From assembly GCA_900315895.1 (NCBI GenBank), contig ONAY01000013.1, forward strand, positions 1-64,000: 64,000 nucleotides of DNA, read 5' to 3'. The notes beneath the pieces were generated by a model that was not told where the DNA came from, made no database searches, and saw only the letters and a list, made by a program, of their open reading frames with translations. The translations under genes and the position numbers were made by a program. Below are positions 17,176-25,372 of the stretch, piece after piece; the stretch's first letter is position 1, and the number at the start of each line of letters is the position of its first letter. This DNA is from an uncultured Eubacteriales bacterium (GTDB lineage Bacteria > Bacillota > Clostridia > Peptostreptococcales > Anaerovoracaceae).

Positions 17176-18003
17176 TTGCTGTTTAACATTTACTATATGA
17201 ACTTTTCAAAAGTTTATGAAATAAAGATGATGCTGAGTAACATAATAAAAACCGAAAGTTCAATAGAGACAGAACAAGGAGACACATTGGATGCGGAGAT
17301 GCAAGCCAAAATGGGTGCTAAGTTTTTAAACCTGTTTAGTACTGATGTTGGCGCTGATGTAAGATCTGGCTCTTCGGATTCACGAAAAGTTCTTGACAGT
17401 TTTAAAGTTGCAATGACAAAATCACTGATACTCAGCGAGGTTATGGAAAAATGTGAAGTAATCTCTTCGTTCAGTGAAAACATATCTGAGGGACAACTTG
17501 TAAGAATTGACGATGTTTCTCTATCATTAGAAAACGAAACAGAGTTAAGAACGGTTAAAATGTTTTCTAATGGTTCGTTTAAAGGTATGAGGCTACCTGA
17601 AGCCGGTGATTTGGATGTAAACAACCTGTTTAATTCAATGTTTAAAGATTACTCGTATAAGTTAAAAGGCAAAATTGACGGAAGCGATGATAAACTCATT
17701 GTCAAAATACCTCTTACATTTGAAAGCGAATTTGAAAACCTTTATAATGTAGATGATCTGTTTATCGGTAATGTTTCAATAATAGGAATTTATAAGGGGA
17801 AAACTAAAATAAATAGTTTAAAAAACTCTTTTGAGTTTTTCCAAGAACTTGGACAAGAATCTAATAGTGAAGAAAGTGCAGAAGTACATAATAGCCAATA
17901 CGAAAATGCACCGGCTACAAGGTTGAAGAGTGAAAATGATGGAATCGATTATAACTATATTGATTTGTTAGCTATTGTTCAGGTTGTACAGCCAAAAGTG
18001 TAA
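17176..18003 (+). CDS. Unknown protein paired with AAA+ ATPase (DUF6414-like)
   Basis: 275 residues beginning at TTG 17176, chosen because GGGAGGGAG lies just upstream. The protein is soluble and mixed: an N-terminal aromatic segment (F-N-I-Y-Y-M-N-F-S-K-V-Y-E-I), a Gly/Ser-rich acidic middle and several beta strands, and an acidic linker near 230-250. It resembles, from memory only, DUF6414-like proteins found beside AAA+ ATPases in accessory regions; no enzymatic motif is visible. It precedes the ATPase gene by 41 nt on the same strand. I infer that the two form a functional unit, with this protein as sensor or substrate adaptor. Confidence 0.6.
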   Translation: MLFNIYYMNFSKVYEIKMMLSNIIKTESSIETEQGDTLDAEMQAKMGAKFLNLFSTDVGADVRSGSSDSRKVLDSFKVAMTKSLILSEVMEKCEVISSFSENISEGQLVRIDDVSLSLENETELRTVKMFSNGSFKGMRLPEAGDLDVNNLFNSMFKDYSYKLKGKIDGSDDKLIVKIPLTFESEFENLYNVDDLFIGNVSIIGIYKGKTKINSLKNSFEFFQELGQESNSEESAEVHNSQYENAPATRLKSENDGIDYNYIDLLAIVQVVQPKV

Positions 18004-18044
18004 ACACATAGATCTAATAAAGAAGCAAGAGAGAAAAGCAAAAA

Positions 18045-19214
18045 GTGAAAAAATTACTATTTTATAACAGGAATCAGTTCTTTAATTTTAAGCAGCAACA
18101 GCTTTCTATGGGTGCCAAGCTGCTAAGTATATCTCGTTTTCTTTCGTCTGAAAGAATAGGTGAACTTGATAATGAAACTGATTATTATGTTGACCTGTCA
18201 GCATTAGTGGGATTTATAAAAAGCAATGACACGCAAATGCTTAATTTTGAGCAGTTGTTTTATAGCTTTAATGACAATATTTCTTTTATCTGTGACAGTA
18301 TTTATGAAAATGACATTAAATACTTATTTAGATATGTTTTTGATGATTTTGCAAATATTGACGTAGAAGCCGAAGAAGCTGTTTTAGATCAAGTAGACAA
18401 GACTGTTGTTGAGCCAAAAGATGTAAGAAAAATTACAGACTTGAATGAAACTGAACTCGAAGCATTTTACAACTCATTTGATTCAAGGTTATATGGTCAT
18501 GAAAGATTTAAAAAGGAATTTAAAGAAATTGTTGATTCTTTTCGTGTGTTTAATAAGATAGGTGAACATAAAATACTCTCGTTATTTTTAATGGGCGATT
18601 CTGGTGTTGGCAAAACTGAAGTAGCCCGTTCAATACATAAAGCTTTAGGAAGTAAATCAAAATTAGCAAAAGTTAATTTTGGTAATTATAGCAGCCATGA
18701 TGCTTTAAACAGTTTAATTGGTAGTCCGCTTGGTTATATTGGCAGTGATGGTGGTGAACTTGTTAAGAGAATGAGCGAAACCGACGTTGGATTGATTCTC
18801 ATTGATGAGTTTGAAAAAGCCGACAATGCTGTTTTCAACTATTTCCTTGATGTACTTGAAAACGGAAAAATTGTAAATTCCCAGGCAGAAGAGTATGATG
18901 TAAATGGGTATATAATTGTTTTTACTTCAAATATTAGTAAAGATGATTTTAAGCGGAAAATATCTCCTGAACTGCGGTCTCGATTTGACTATAAAGGAAT
19001 GTTTAACCTTCTTACAGAGGAAGACAAATTAAAATTTGTTCATTATAGGGTTAATCAGATTATAGATAAGTATAAAGAATATGTTTCATATAATGTACCT
19101 GAAAGGATTCACGACGAAGTAGTTGGAGCAATTGATGTAAAAGAGTATAAAAACATGCGAGATTTAAATAAAAAAATAAAAGATACTTTTGTTGAAAAAA
19201 TAAAAAAATATTAG
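18045..19214 (+). CDS. ClpB/ClpA-like AAA+ ATPase
   Basis: 389-residue single-ring AAA+ protein. The first 130 residues are unlike Clp proteins and probably give specificity. The C-terminal module has Walker A G-D-S-G-V-G-K-T (about 184-191), Walker B L-I-L-I-D-E-F-E-K (about 249-257), sensor-1 F-T-S-N-I-S, and the arginine-finger region S-P-E-L-R-S-R-F (about 308-315), as in the second ring of ClpA/ClpB. There is no ClpP-binding I-G-F/L loop that I can see, so it may be a remodelling rather than proteolytic partner. It starts at GTG 18045. It forms a two-gene unit with 17176-18003 at the end of the island. Confidence 0.8.
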   Translation: MKKLLFYNRNQFFNFKQQQLSMGAKLLSISRFLSSERIGELDNETDYYVDLSALVGFIKSNDTQMLNFEQLFYSFNDNISFICDSIYENDIKYLFRYVFDDFANIDVEAEEAVLDQVDKTVVEPKDVRKITDLNETELEAFYNSFDSRLYGHERFKKEFKEIVDSFRVFNKIGEHKILSLFLMGDSGVGKTEVARSIHKALGSKSKLAKVNFGNYSSHDALNSLIGSPLGYIGSDGGELVKRMSETDVGLILIDEFEKADNAVFNYFLDVLENGKIVNSQAEEYDVNGYIIVFTSNISKDDFKRKISPELRSRFDYKGMFNLLTEEDKLKFVHYRVNQIIDKYKEYVSYNVPERIHDEVVGAIDVKEYKNMRDLNKKIKDTFVEKIKKY

Positions 19215-19583
19215 GGAAAAGATGATTTACAGCCCGGCCTAACCTGAGTACAAATTGAGTACACTTTTTTTGAAGAATAAAAATAATCTGTAGAATATGT
19301 GGAATAAAGGCTAATAAACGTAGCCAAAAGACTACAAAACACCATATAACACGAAACACTATGTAGAGTGGGAATAAACTCCCTTGGCTGAGATGTGCCG
19401 AAAAACCCAGTAAAATCAATGGTTTGTGGTAAAGGCCTGTTTTGAAGCATTTAAGAAAGAGTCAGCTTCCTTTATAATGAAGGTAAGCTGGCTCTTTTTT
19501 GCTATGCCGAAAACATTTTTTAACAGGGATATTGACCGACCAGATCAGACAGCTTCGTTTCTTTCGTGATTTCCATATGTACC
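19215..19583. other. Island/core junction region
   Basis: No gene is supported. Composition changes from A+T-rich to markedly richer in G+C across this stretch. A short direct repeat GAGTACA occurs twice within 20 bases (about 19244-19262) and is a candidate part of an attachment region. A terminator (19456-19500) separates the island from the core genes on the opposite strand. No integrase is present in the window. Confidence 0.45.
19456..19500 (+). terminator. Rho-independent terminator
   Basis: Stem AAAGAGTCAGCTTCCTT against AAGGTAAGCTGGCTCTTT (one G-T pair, one bulged base) with a 7-nt loop, followed by a run of six T. It faces rightward at the end of the A+T-rich island. Confidence 0.8.
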
Positions 19584-20258
19584 TCACACCTTCACATCCG
19601 GGTTCTTCTCACCGAATTTCTCTTTGAGCGTTTCGTAAATCTCGGCACGTTCCTTGCCCTGCTTTTCCATATTCTTGATGGTCTTATAGGCGGCAAACAG
19701 TGTGGACGGACCGATCTCGGAGCTGAAATAGCCGATGCCCTGGTTCCAGGCCAGCAGCTCGAATACGTCATCCAGCGCTGTACTGTCCAGACCGTGGATG
19801 TATGCCTTCACAAGCTCTCTTGTCGCCTGACGCATACGGCCGGCACCGACAGCATTGGTCAGGGAGAGCAGCAGACGGATCTCATAAGGCAGGTGTCTGT
19901 TTTCATCATTCCACGTCAGGTCCCAGAAGTTCACAGCGATATTACCAAGCTTCTCATCAATCAGCGGCATGTTGGTCAGCGCCGCCGGACGCATCGGAAT
20001 ATCCTTTTCCTCCTGCTTCACTTCCAAGCGATAAAAGTAGGCGTGGAACTCTGCGGCGCCCTTCTGCTCGGTGAAATGCTCGTAGCCCAGGCCTTCCATC
20101 ACTTCATACAGCGGGATCGGATCAAAGTTCTGGATGATCTCCAGCCCATTTCCTGCAGGGAGTTGCATCGCCTGCTTCTTGATACCCTGGAAGAAATTGC
20201 CCTGAATGCCTCTTACGTCGATCTGCTTGAACGAACCGATCTTATCTTTCCACTCCAT
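19584..20258 (-). CDS. AhpD/carboxymuconolactone decarboxylase-like protein
   Basis: 224 residues, mostly helical. The C-terminal half (about residues 90-200) follows the pattern of carboxymuconolactone decarboxylase/AhpD-like proteins, with L-L-S-L-T-N-A-V-G-A-G-R and helices ending in a C-terminal basic tail, but the C-x2-C redox pair of AhpD is absent. The role may be a non-redox scaffold or binding function. It lies 12 nt downstream of a ferredoxin-like gene on the same strand, in an operon divergent from a Crp/Fnr regulator. Functional linkage with the electron carrier is inferred. Confidence 0.65.
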   Translation of the reverse strand: MEWKDKIGSFKQIDVRGIQGNFFQGIKKQAMQLPAGNGLEIIQNFDPIPLYEVMEGLGYEHFTEQKGAAEFHAYFYRLEVKQEEKDIPMRPAALTNMPLIDEKLGNIAVNFWDLTWNDENRHLPYEIRLLLSLTNAVGAGRMRQATRELVKAYIHGLDSTALDDVFELLAWNQGIGYFSSEIGPSTLFAAYKTIKNMEKQGKERAEIYETLKEKFGEKNPDVKV

Positions 20259-20270
20259 GATGAATCCTCC

Positions 20271-20987
20271 TTAGTCTAAGATATTGCCGTCGCGGGAGAT
20301 GGTGACCACCTGCCACGGGATGAATTTACCGCTGTTTCTGAGTGCGTTTTCCGCAGCTCTCTGCAGCCCGCCGCAGCAGGGAACCTCCATTCGGACGATG
20401 GTCACGCTCTTGATATCGTTATTCCGGATGATCTCCGTCAGCTTCTCGGAATAGTCCACTGCATCCAGCTTGGGGCATCCGATGATCGTGACTTTGCCGT
20501 GCATGAACTCCTCATGCATGTTCGCATAGGCGTAAGCTGTGCAGTCTGCTGCGATCAACAGCTTTGCTCCGTCAAAGAAGGGAGCCTGTGTCGGCACCAG
20601 TTTGATCTGGCATGGCCACTGAGCTAATCTGGAAACCGGCCTTCCGGTGATTACCGGAGTGTTATCAGCCTCATTCTGTGCGAACTGCATCATTCTTGAT
20701 CCGGGGCAGCCTCCCTCATGATGTTCGTGATTCATTTCGTTCATCGTCTTTTTCTCCTTCGCTGCTTTTACTGCTGATTCATCGTATTCCGGAGCCTCAC
20801 GCTCTTCAAAAGTGATCGCACCGGTTGGACATCCCGGCAGGCAGTCACCGAAGCCATCACAGAAGTTCTCCCGCATGAGCTTTGCCTTGCCGTCTACGAT
20901 GTCGATAGCTCCTTCGTGGCAGGCCTCTGCACACAGCCCGCAGCCATTGCACTTTTTCTCATCTATGTGGATGATCTTACGAATCAT
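20271..20987 (-). CDS. 4Fe-4S ferredoxin-type protein with C-terminal extension
   Basis: Iron-sulphur protein of 238 residues. Two cluster motifs lie at the N-terminus: C-N-G-C-G-L-C-A-E-A-C-H (about 14-25) and C-D-G-F-G-D-C-L-P-G-C-P (about 43-54). A His/Glu linker (about 85-92) leads to a C-terminal domain with D-C-T-A-Y-A, G-C-P-K-L-D and V-P-C-C-G-G, as in clostridial proteins annotated as 4Fe-4S ferredoxins of unknown partner. It is first in a two-gene operon and shares a regulatory region with the divergent Crp/Fnr gene, so redox-linked control is plausible. Confidence 0.85.
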   Translation of the reverse strand: MIRKIIHIDEKKCNGCGLCAEACHEGAIDIVDGKAKLMRENFCDGFGDCLPGCPTGAITFEEREAPEYDESAVKAAKEKKTMNEMNHEHHEGGCPGSRMMQFAQNEADNTPVITGRPVSRLAQWPCQIKLVPTQAPFFDGAKLLIAADCTAYAYANMHEEFMHGKVTIIGCPKLDAVDYSEKLTEIIRNNDIKSVTIVRMEVPCCGGLQRAAENALRNSGKFIPWQVVTISRDGNILD

Positions 20988-21017
20988 TGTAGTTTCCTCC
21001 TCTCTTGTTCTGATGTA

Positions 21018-21085
21018 ATTATACTAATGAAAAAACGATATTTATGTATCTACAGATACACTGCAAAAGATTTTTTGTGTATAAT
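21018..21085. promoter_or_regulatory. Divergent promoters with palindromic Crp/Fnr operator
   Basis: Perfect palindrome TGTATCT-AC-AGATACA at 21045-21060 lies between two opposed -10 boxes: TATAAT at 21080-21085 (rightward, Crp/Fnr gene) and TATAAT on the - strand at 21018-21023 (ferredoxin gene). The palindrome touches the -35 region of the leftward promoter and lies just upstream of the rightward one. This is the geometry expected of a regulator controlling itself and its neighbour. Confidence 0.75.
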
Positions 21086-21115
21086 AGGGGCAAGACAGAA
21101 GAGAGGAGAAAAACA

Positions 21116-21790
21116 ATGGATTACTCTGTACTCGAAAAAAGCGTTCTGTTTTCAGGCGTTCCGACAAAGGAACTTCGTGATGTTCTGGGAACTGTGCCGC
21201 ATCACATCCAGTGCTATGACAAAGGCGAGACTGTGTTTCACTTGATGGAGGACGCAAACAGGATCGGTGTGATTCTGGAGGGGCGCGTTCAGGCACAAAA
21301 ACCATTCCCCAATGGAAGCCAAATCAACGTCTCTGCCCGGAATCCCGGTGAGATGATCGGCCCTGCTGCCGTTTTTTCCAAAAGGCAAAAGTATCCCTGT
21401 GACGTTGTATCACTGGAGCCCTCCACAGTCATGATGTTCCGCAGAGAAGATGTCCTTTTGCTCCTCCAAAAAAATCTGCGGATCATGAAAAACTTTATGG
21501 CGGAGCTCGCCACCGCGACCTACATGTTACAGCAGCGTTTGGAACTGCTCTCCTATAATGGGATCGCACAGAAAGCCGCTTGTTTTCTGCTGATCCAGTC
21601 CCGACAGTCCGGGAAGAAGGTTGTCAGAATACCTGAATCGGTTTCCAACTGGGCGCTGGTCATGAATGTTTCCCGTTCTTCTTTACATCGTGAACTGAAA
21701 AAACTGGAGGCAGATGGAATCATTTTCTATGATCCGCCGGCCATCGAGATCCTTAACTCTGAAGCGCTCCAGAATGTACTGTGCAAATAG
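21116..21790 (+). CDS. Crp/Fnr-family transcription regulator
   Basis: 224-residue regulator with an N-terminal cyclic-nucleotide-binding-like beta barrel (about 10-120; G-E-T-V-F and N-P-G-E-M-I-G-P features), a long dimer helix, and a C-terminal helix-turn-helix (N-W-A-L-V-M-N-V-S-R-S-S-L-H-R-E-L-K-K-L). No cluster-binding cysteine set like that of Fnr is visible. The ATG at 21116 has GAGAGGAG upstream; a longer start at 21044 lies in the promoter region. It is divergent from the ferredoxin operon. It probably binds the palindrome at 21045. Confidence 0.85.
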   Translation: MDYSVLEKSVLFSGVPTKELRDVLGTVPHHIQCYDKGETVFHLMEDANRIGVILEGRVQAQKPFPNGSQINVSARNPGEMIGPAAVFSKRQKYPCDVVSLEPSTVMMFRREDVLLLLQKNLRIMKNFMAELATATYMLQQRLELLSYNGIAQKAACFLLIQSRQSGKKVVRIPESVSNWALVMNVSRSSLHRELKKLEADGIIFYDPPAIEILNSEALQNVLCK

Positions 21791-21954
21791 CCCCCCCCGG
21801 CTGTCAGCGCTGATAACCGACAACAGGGAGTCCTTTATGGAACGAGTTTATCATCATTAATTAAAATGTGATTAAAACCATAACCCACTATTGATTTAAT
21901 CGCAATGTTATAATACAAATATGGGGGGAGCAAACCGCTACTTGTGAGGATAAA

Positions 21955-22215
21955 ATGAAAACCAGGATAGAACGCGCAAAAGATCTATTCATGAAGTATT
22001 GCGGAAACCGCTATTTCATGGACCTGGACGGAGTCAGAAGTGAATACGACTGGTATCAGGTACCAAAGGAGACCGAGGAAGAGTGGTGCAGGGAGTATCT
22101 TTCTCAGTTTTTTGAGGAGAAAAGGTACGGCAAGGATGCGCTCCAATCGTATTCAAAAGCGACTTACTTTCTGGAGAGTAACATGGCTTGCGATCACTGG
22201 GAAAGAGTTTTTTGA
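21955..22215 (+). CDS. Hypothetical small protein (86 aa)
   Basis: Unrecognised 86-residue protein, rich in aromatic and charged residues (Y-F-M-D-L-D-G-V-R-S-E-Y-D-W-Y), with no signal peptide or membrane span. The start is supported by a GAGG site shortly upstream. TTATAAT lies near 21908, a possible -10 box. An 8-bp perfect hairpin (AATCCTCT/AGAGGATT, 22218-22238) follows the stop but has no T run. Neighbours on both sides look degenerate or orphan. Confidence 0.55.
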   Translation: MKTRIERAKDLFMKYCGNRYFMDLDGVRSEYDWYQVPKETEEEWCREYLSQFFEEKRYGKDALQSYSKATYFLESNMACDHWERVF

Positions 22216-22363
22216 GAAATCCTCTGTGAAAGAGGATTGACCGGGTCCTGCTCAAAAAATGTTTTGTGTTTAGCCTAAAACCGTTTTAAAATATGAGGTG
22301 AGAGAGCGCGGAAACCGAGAAAGCGCAAAAAACTTGCCGGTTCAGATCAACAGGAGCAATAAG

Positions 22364-22701
22364 ATGGATAACATCGTAGTCAATGAACTGATGATTTTTT
22401 ATCCCGAGGGATTCCATGTGATGGATGCTTTGGAGAGGAGTAAACAGAAGCCGGCATCAGCAAGGGAATGCAGCCTTATGGATACAAGTTCTTAAGCAAG
22501 GCGCCCCTTAAGATAGACGAAGAGCCTGCTGACAGCTTTTGCTATGAGTACACTGCACAGGATATAGAAATGTACGGTGCCACCATAGTCGTCAAGCACG
22601 GGAAGGTTTTGTACAACATCCACCTTTACTCCAGAAAGGAATTGCCGGACTCCAACATGGAGACCTGGAAAGAGATAGTCGATAACGCAAGATGGATCTA
22701 G
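22364..22701 (+). pseudogene. Small conserved-looking protein, probably frameshifted
   Basis: The ATG at 22364 (AGGAG upstream) opens a protein starting MDNIVVNELMIFYPEGFHVM that stops at 22493-22495 after 43 residues. A second frame, open from before 22468 to 22701, continues with G-Y-K-F-L and a beta-rich segment (Y-G-A-T-I-V-V-K-H-G-K-V-L-Y-N-I-H-L). Joining them around 22440-22465 gives a protein of about 112 residues. I read one gene with a frameshift; two overlapping small genes are the alternative. The function is not recognised. Confidence 0.5.
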
Positions 22702-22753
22702 CGATCATAATTATTCCATAAGCCGACCCCTGTATTACTTTTGGAGGATAGCC

Positions 22754-24070
22754 ATGAATAAGAAGTTGATGATCATCGCAAGGATACTTGTGATAACAGT
22801 GTTGGTGGTATCTTTTGCTTCGGGAATCCCACAGCAGGCCTATGCGGAGGGGGCTCCGGAGATCCTGGCCTTCCAGGGAGACCGATACCTCTATCCCAGT
22901 CAGGCCTCAGTGGACCTGTTCGTTTATCTGGACAGGGAGCCTTCTAAGGTGGAACTCAGATACTATAACGGCTCTAGCTGGGTAAAGTTTGCGGATTGCA
23001 CTCCGGAGGGTGCATATAATGATTACTGGACGTATACTCTCAAACAGGATCATATGCCGAAGCCGAAAATGCAGTTCAAATACTACATTTCCTATAATAA
23101 CAACTCGGGTGTGATATTATCTCCCGATTTCGTGGTGGAGTGGACCTCCTTCAGAAGAGTCAGCAGAGTATTCGGAAGTGACAGGTTCCAGACGGCCATC
23201 AAGGTGGCTGATAAGCAGCTGGAGCTCAAGGGCACGACGAAGCACAAATACGCGATAATTGCCAGCGGAACAGATTTCGCAGATGCACTGAGTGGATCAT
23301 ACATCTCAAGCAGCTTCTACTCTGCACCCATCTACCTGGTGGGTAAGAGCACCCAGTCCATGGAGGATGCGGCAACGGAGATCGCTCAAGATCTGCAATC
23401 GGGCGGTGTGGTGTTTATTCTGGGAGGATTCGGTGCTGTTCCCCAGGAAATGGAGGATATCCTTCAGAATCATGGCATCGCCAAAGGAAGAACCAGACGC
23501 TTCGCCGGAACGGACAGATACGATACGAATCTTAAGATCCTCAGGTTCTGTGACTATTACATGGAACCCAATGAAGTCATGCTGTGCAGCGGCACTTCTT
23601 TTGCAGACGCCCTGTCGGGGTCTGCATCCGGAAAACCCATAATGCTGGTGGGCCAGACCCTCACCCCTGACCAGGAGGCATATCTCAAAGAAAAGAAAAA
23701 GTTCGTCTATCTGATAGGCGGCACAGGAGCAGTATCCCAGGCCATAGAGGACAAAATATTCAAGGAATATGGCTATTGGTTCCAGAGGCTGGCAGGGGAT
23801 AACAGATACCTTACATCCAGAGAGGTGGCGGAATATTTCTTCCCGTATCAGCCCTACTATGCGGTATTCGCCTACGGGCGCAACTTCCCGGACGGTCTGG
23901 CCGGAGGACCCCTTGCTCAGGCCCTCAATGCTCCGCTTCTTCTGGTGGAGAACGGAAGCTACGGCCCGGCAGAACAGTACTGCAAGGTACACGACCCGAG
24001 ATACGGCATCGTCCTGGGCGGCCCCACACTCATCTCCGATGAGGTGGCAGACAAATTGATATTCAGATAA
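22754..24070 (+). CDS. Secreted cell-wall-binding (CWB2-repeat) protein
   Basis: 438-residue exported surface protein. The signal peptide covers about residues 1-32 (hydrophobic I-L-V-I-T-V-L-V-V-S-F, cleavage near A-Y-A-E-G). A beta-rich N-terminal domain (about 35-130) is followed by three cell-wall-binding type 2 repeats, each with R-x-x-G-x-D-R/N-R, a G-T-x-F-A-D-A-L-S or N-F-P-D-G-L-A strand, and an I-L-G-G/V-L-G-G strand (about 135-235, 240-335, 340-438). These repeats bind anionic wall polymers in clostridia. It has GGAGGA upstream and a terminator at 24083, so it is monocistronic. The effector role of the N-terminal domain is unknown. Confidence 0.9.
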   Translation: MNKKLMIIARILVITVLVVSFASGIPQQAYAEGAPEILAFQGDRYLYPSQASVDLFVYLDREPSKVELRYYNGSSWVKFADCTPEGAYNDYWTYTLKQDHMPKPKMQFKYYISYNNNSGVILSPDFVVEWTSFRRVSRVFGSDRFQTAIKVADKQLELKGTTKHKYAIIASGTDFADALSGSYISSSFYSAPIYLVGKSTQSMEDAATEIAQDLQSGGVVFILGGFGAVPQEMEDILQNHGIAKGRTRRFAGTDRYDTNLKILRFCDYYMEPNEVMLCSGTSFADALSGSASGKPIMLVGQTLTPDQEAYLKEKKKFVYLIGGTGAVSQAIEDKIFKEYGYWFQRLAGDNRYLTSREVAEYFFPYQPYYAVFAYGRNFPDGLAGGPLAQALNAPLLLVENGSYGPAEQYCKVHDPRYGIVLGGPTLISDEVADKLIFR

Positions 24071-24082
24071 GGTAGAGCAAAA

Positions 24083-24122
24083 AACTCCCCCTGCAGACCT
24101 AGCTCTGCAAGGGGAGTTCTTT
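24083..24122. terminator. Bidirectional rho-independent terminator
   Basis: AACTCCCC-C-TGCAGA against TCTGCA-A-GGGGAGTT with a 6-nt loop and one mismatch. A run on the left and T run on the right, so it serves both the CWB2 gene and the convergent LysR gene. Confidence 0.85.
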
Positions 24123-24999
24123 ATTTTGCGAAACTTCTTCTTATCTGTGAAAGGAATCTTTCAGCCATGGGAGTGAATGTCTGATAACGGTTCCAGATAA
24201 GGTACAGGTTGACTTTGAGCTCAGGCTCCAAGGGGCGGAAGGTCAGGCCGCTTTCGGGGGAAACGTTCACAAGATCCTTAAAGGAAAGCTGATAGCCCAG
24301 TCCTTCACGGACGAACATGGATGCGTTGTAGGCCAGCCTGAAGGAACCCTCCAAGTGAAGATCATTAAAGCGCTCTCCTGCCCATTCTTTGATATCACCC
24401 TCCCAGCCTTGAGCGGATGTGAAGAGTGGCAGACCCATCAGATCCTCCACCTTTATGGAGGGCTTGGAGGCAAGTGGGGCGTCAGCCGGCAGTATCAGTC
24501 CCCAGATGTCATTTTCGGGGAACTGGATGGAGTCGTATTTCTTTTTATTGGGAGCATCGCATATGACTGCGAAATCCAAGAGGCCCTTATCCAGCTTTTC
24601 TGTGACCTGCTCCGTGTCGCCGCTGGTGATGTGGTATTTGAGACCCGGGTACACCTCCTTGAGAGACCGCAGTTCCCTTGCTAAGTGACGGATCTGGTAG
24701 GATTCGGCGAGGCCGAAGTACAGGTCCCCTCCCGTAATATCATCCAGGGACAGAAATTCATGCTCTATCTTGTCCGCCATGGTGATCAGGTCTTCGGCAC
24801 GGTCTCTCAGAAGAGCCCCCTCCTCGGTGAGAGCGATGCTGAAGCTGTGCCGGACGAAAAGCTTCTTGCCAAGCTCATCTTCAAGGCTTTTGAGGGCCTT
24901 GGACAGGGTGGGCTGGGAAACGTGAAGGTGTTCAGAAGCTCTGGTCATGTTTTCCTCCCTGCAGACTGCAAGGAAGTATCTGAGTGTGCGTATCTCCAT
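24121..24999 (-). CDS. LysR-family transcription regulator
   Basis: 292-residue LysR-type regulator. The N-terminal helix-turn-helix is clear (F-L-A-V-C-R-E-E-N-M-T-R-A-S-E-H-L-H-V-S-Q-P-T-L-S, about residues 9-33), followed by the linker helix and an effector-binding domain (about 90-290). It is divergent from a small gene, a hydrolase and a row of flavodoxin-fold reductases. The shared intergenic region has a GATAT-N11-ATATC palindrome of the LysR T-N11-A type. It most likely controls that divergent set in response to an unknown electrophile or aromatic compound. Confidence 0.9.
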   Translation of the reverse strand: MEIRTLRYFLAVCREENMTRASEHLHVSQPTLSKALKSLEDELGKKLFVRHSFSIALTEEGALLRDRAEDLITMADKIEHEFLSLDDITGGDLYFGLAESYQIRHLARELRSLKEVYPGLKYHITSGDTEQVTEKLDKGLLDFAVICDAPNKKKYDSIQFPENDIWGLILPADAPLASKPSIKVEDLMGLPLFTSAQGWEGDIKEWAGERFNDLHLEGSFRLAYNASMFVREGLGYQLSFKDLVNVSPESGLTFRPLEPELKVNLYLIWNRYQTFTPMAERFLSQIRRSFAK

Positions 25000-25026
25000 G
25001 TTATTTCCTCCGGATCGATGGACTAT

Positions 25027-25054
25027 GATATTCCATAATCAAATATCACGATAT
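25027..25054. promoter_or_regulatory. LysR-type operator
   Basis: GATAT-N11-ATATC at 25027-25047 fits the T-N11-A LysR box. The right arm is shared with a second palindrome, ATATC-AC-GATAT, at 25043-25054. It lies about 30 bases upstream of the LysR start codon and about 80 upstream of the divergent gene. A direct repeat TCTTGCAA follows at 25079 and 25100. Confidence 0.7.
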
Positions 25055-25129
25055 TCATTATAACCATTAGCGAGGGCTCTTGCAATATAGTATATTGATC
25101 TTGCAAGAAGAAAGGATGAGACCCAGGAC

Positions 25130-25357
25130 ATGATGGATCAGCTTGAAAATATGAAAACGATGCTTTCAGATGCAGGCTTAGGCCACGAGGACATTGCCAG
25201 AGCGGAGAAGCTCATGGAAGCAGGAATGATAGATGATCTGATCCGCCACATGCGCCTTTGCCGGTGCCAGCTCATGGAAGACCTCCACGAGACCCAGAAG
25301 AGGGTGGACCGCATGGATCATCTTATCCGCAACACCGAAAAAACTTTTTCTAAATAA
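25130..25357 (+). CDS. Small helical hypothetical protein (75 aa)
   Basis: All-helical 75-residue protein with heptad-like spacing (L-E-N-M-K-T-M-L and H-E-T-Q-K-R-V-D-R-M-D-H-L-I-R), no membrane span, and one C-R-C pair near residue 44. It is the first gene of the unit divergent from lysR and ends 15 nt before the hydrolase start. I know similar short proteins next to LysR-controlled reductases but no function. Confidence 0.65.
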   Translation: MMDQLENMKTMLSDAGLGHEDIARAEKLMEAGMIDDLIRHMRLCRCQLMEDLHETQKRVDRMDHLIRNTEKTFSK

Positions 25358-25372
25358 AGAAAGGAAACTACC

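Noticed and set aside
21791..21825. C8 run and TCAGCGCTGA palindrome after the Crp/Fnr gene
   Set aside because: Palindrome is short, with no T run and no promoter nearby; not enough for a terminator or operator.
22218..22238. Perfect 8-bp hairpin after the 86-residue gene
   Set aside because: No T run follows, so it is not called as a terminator.
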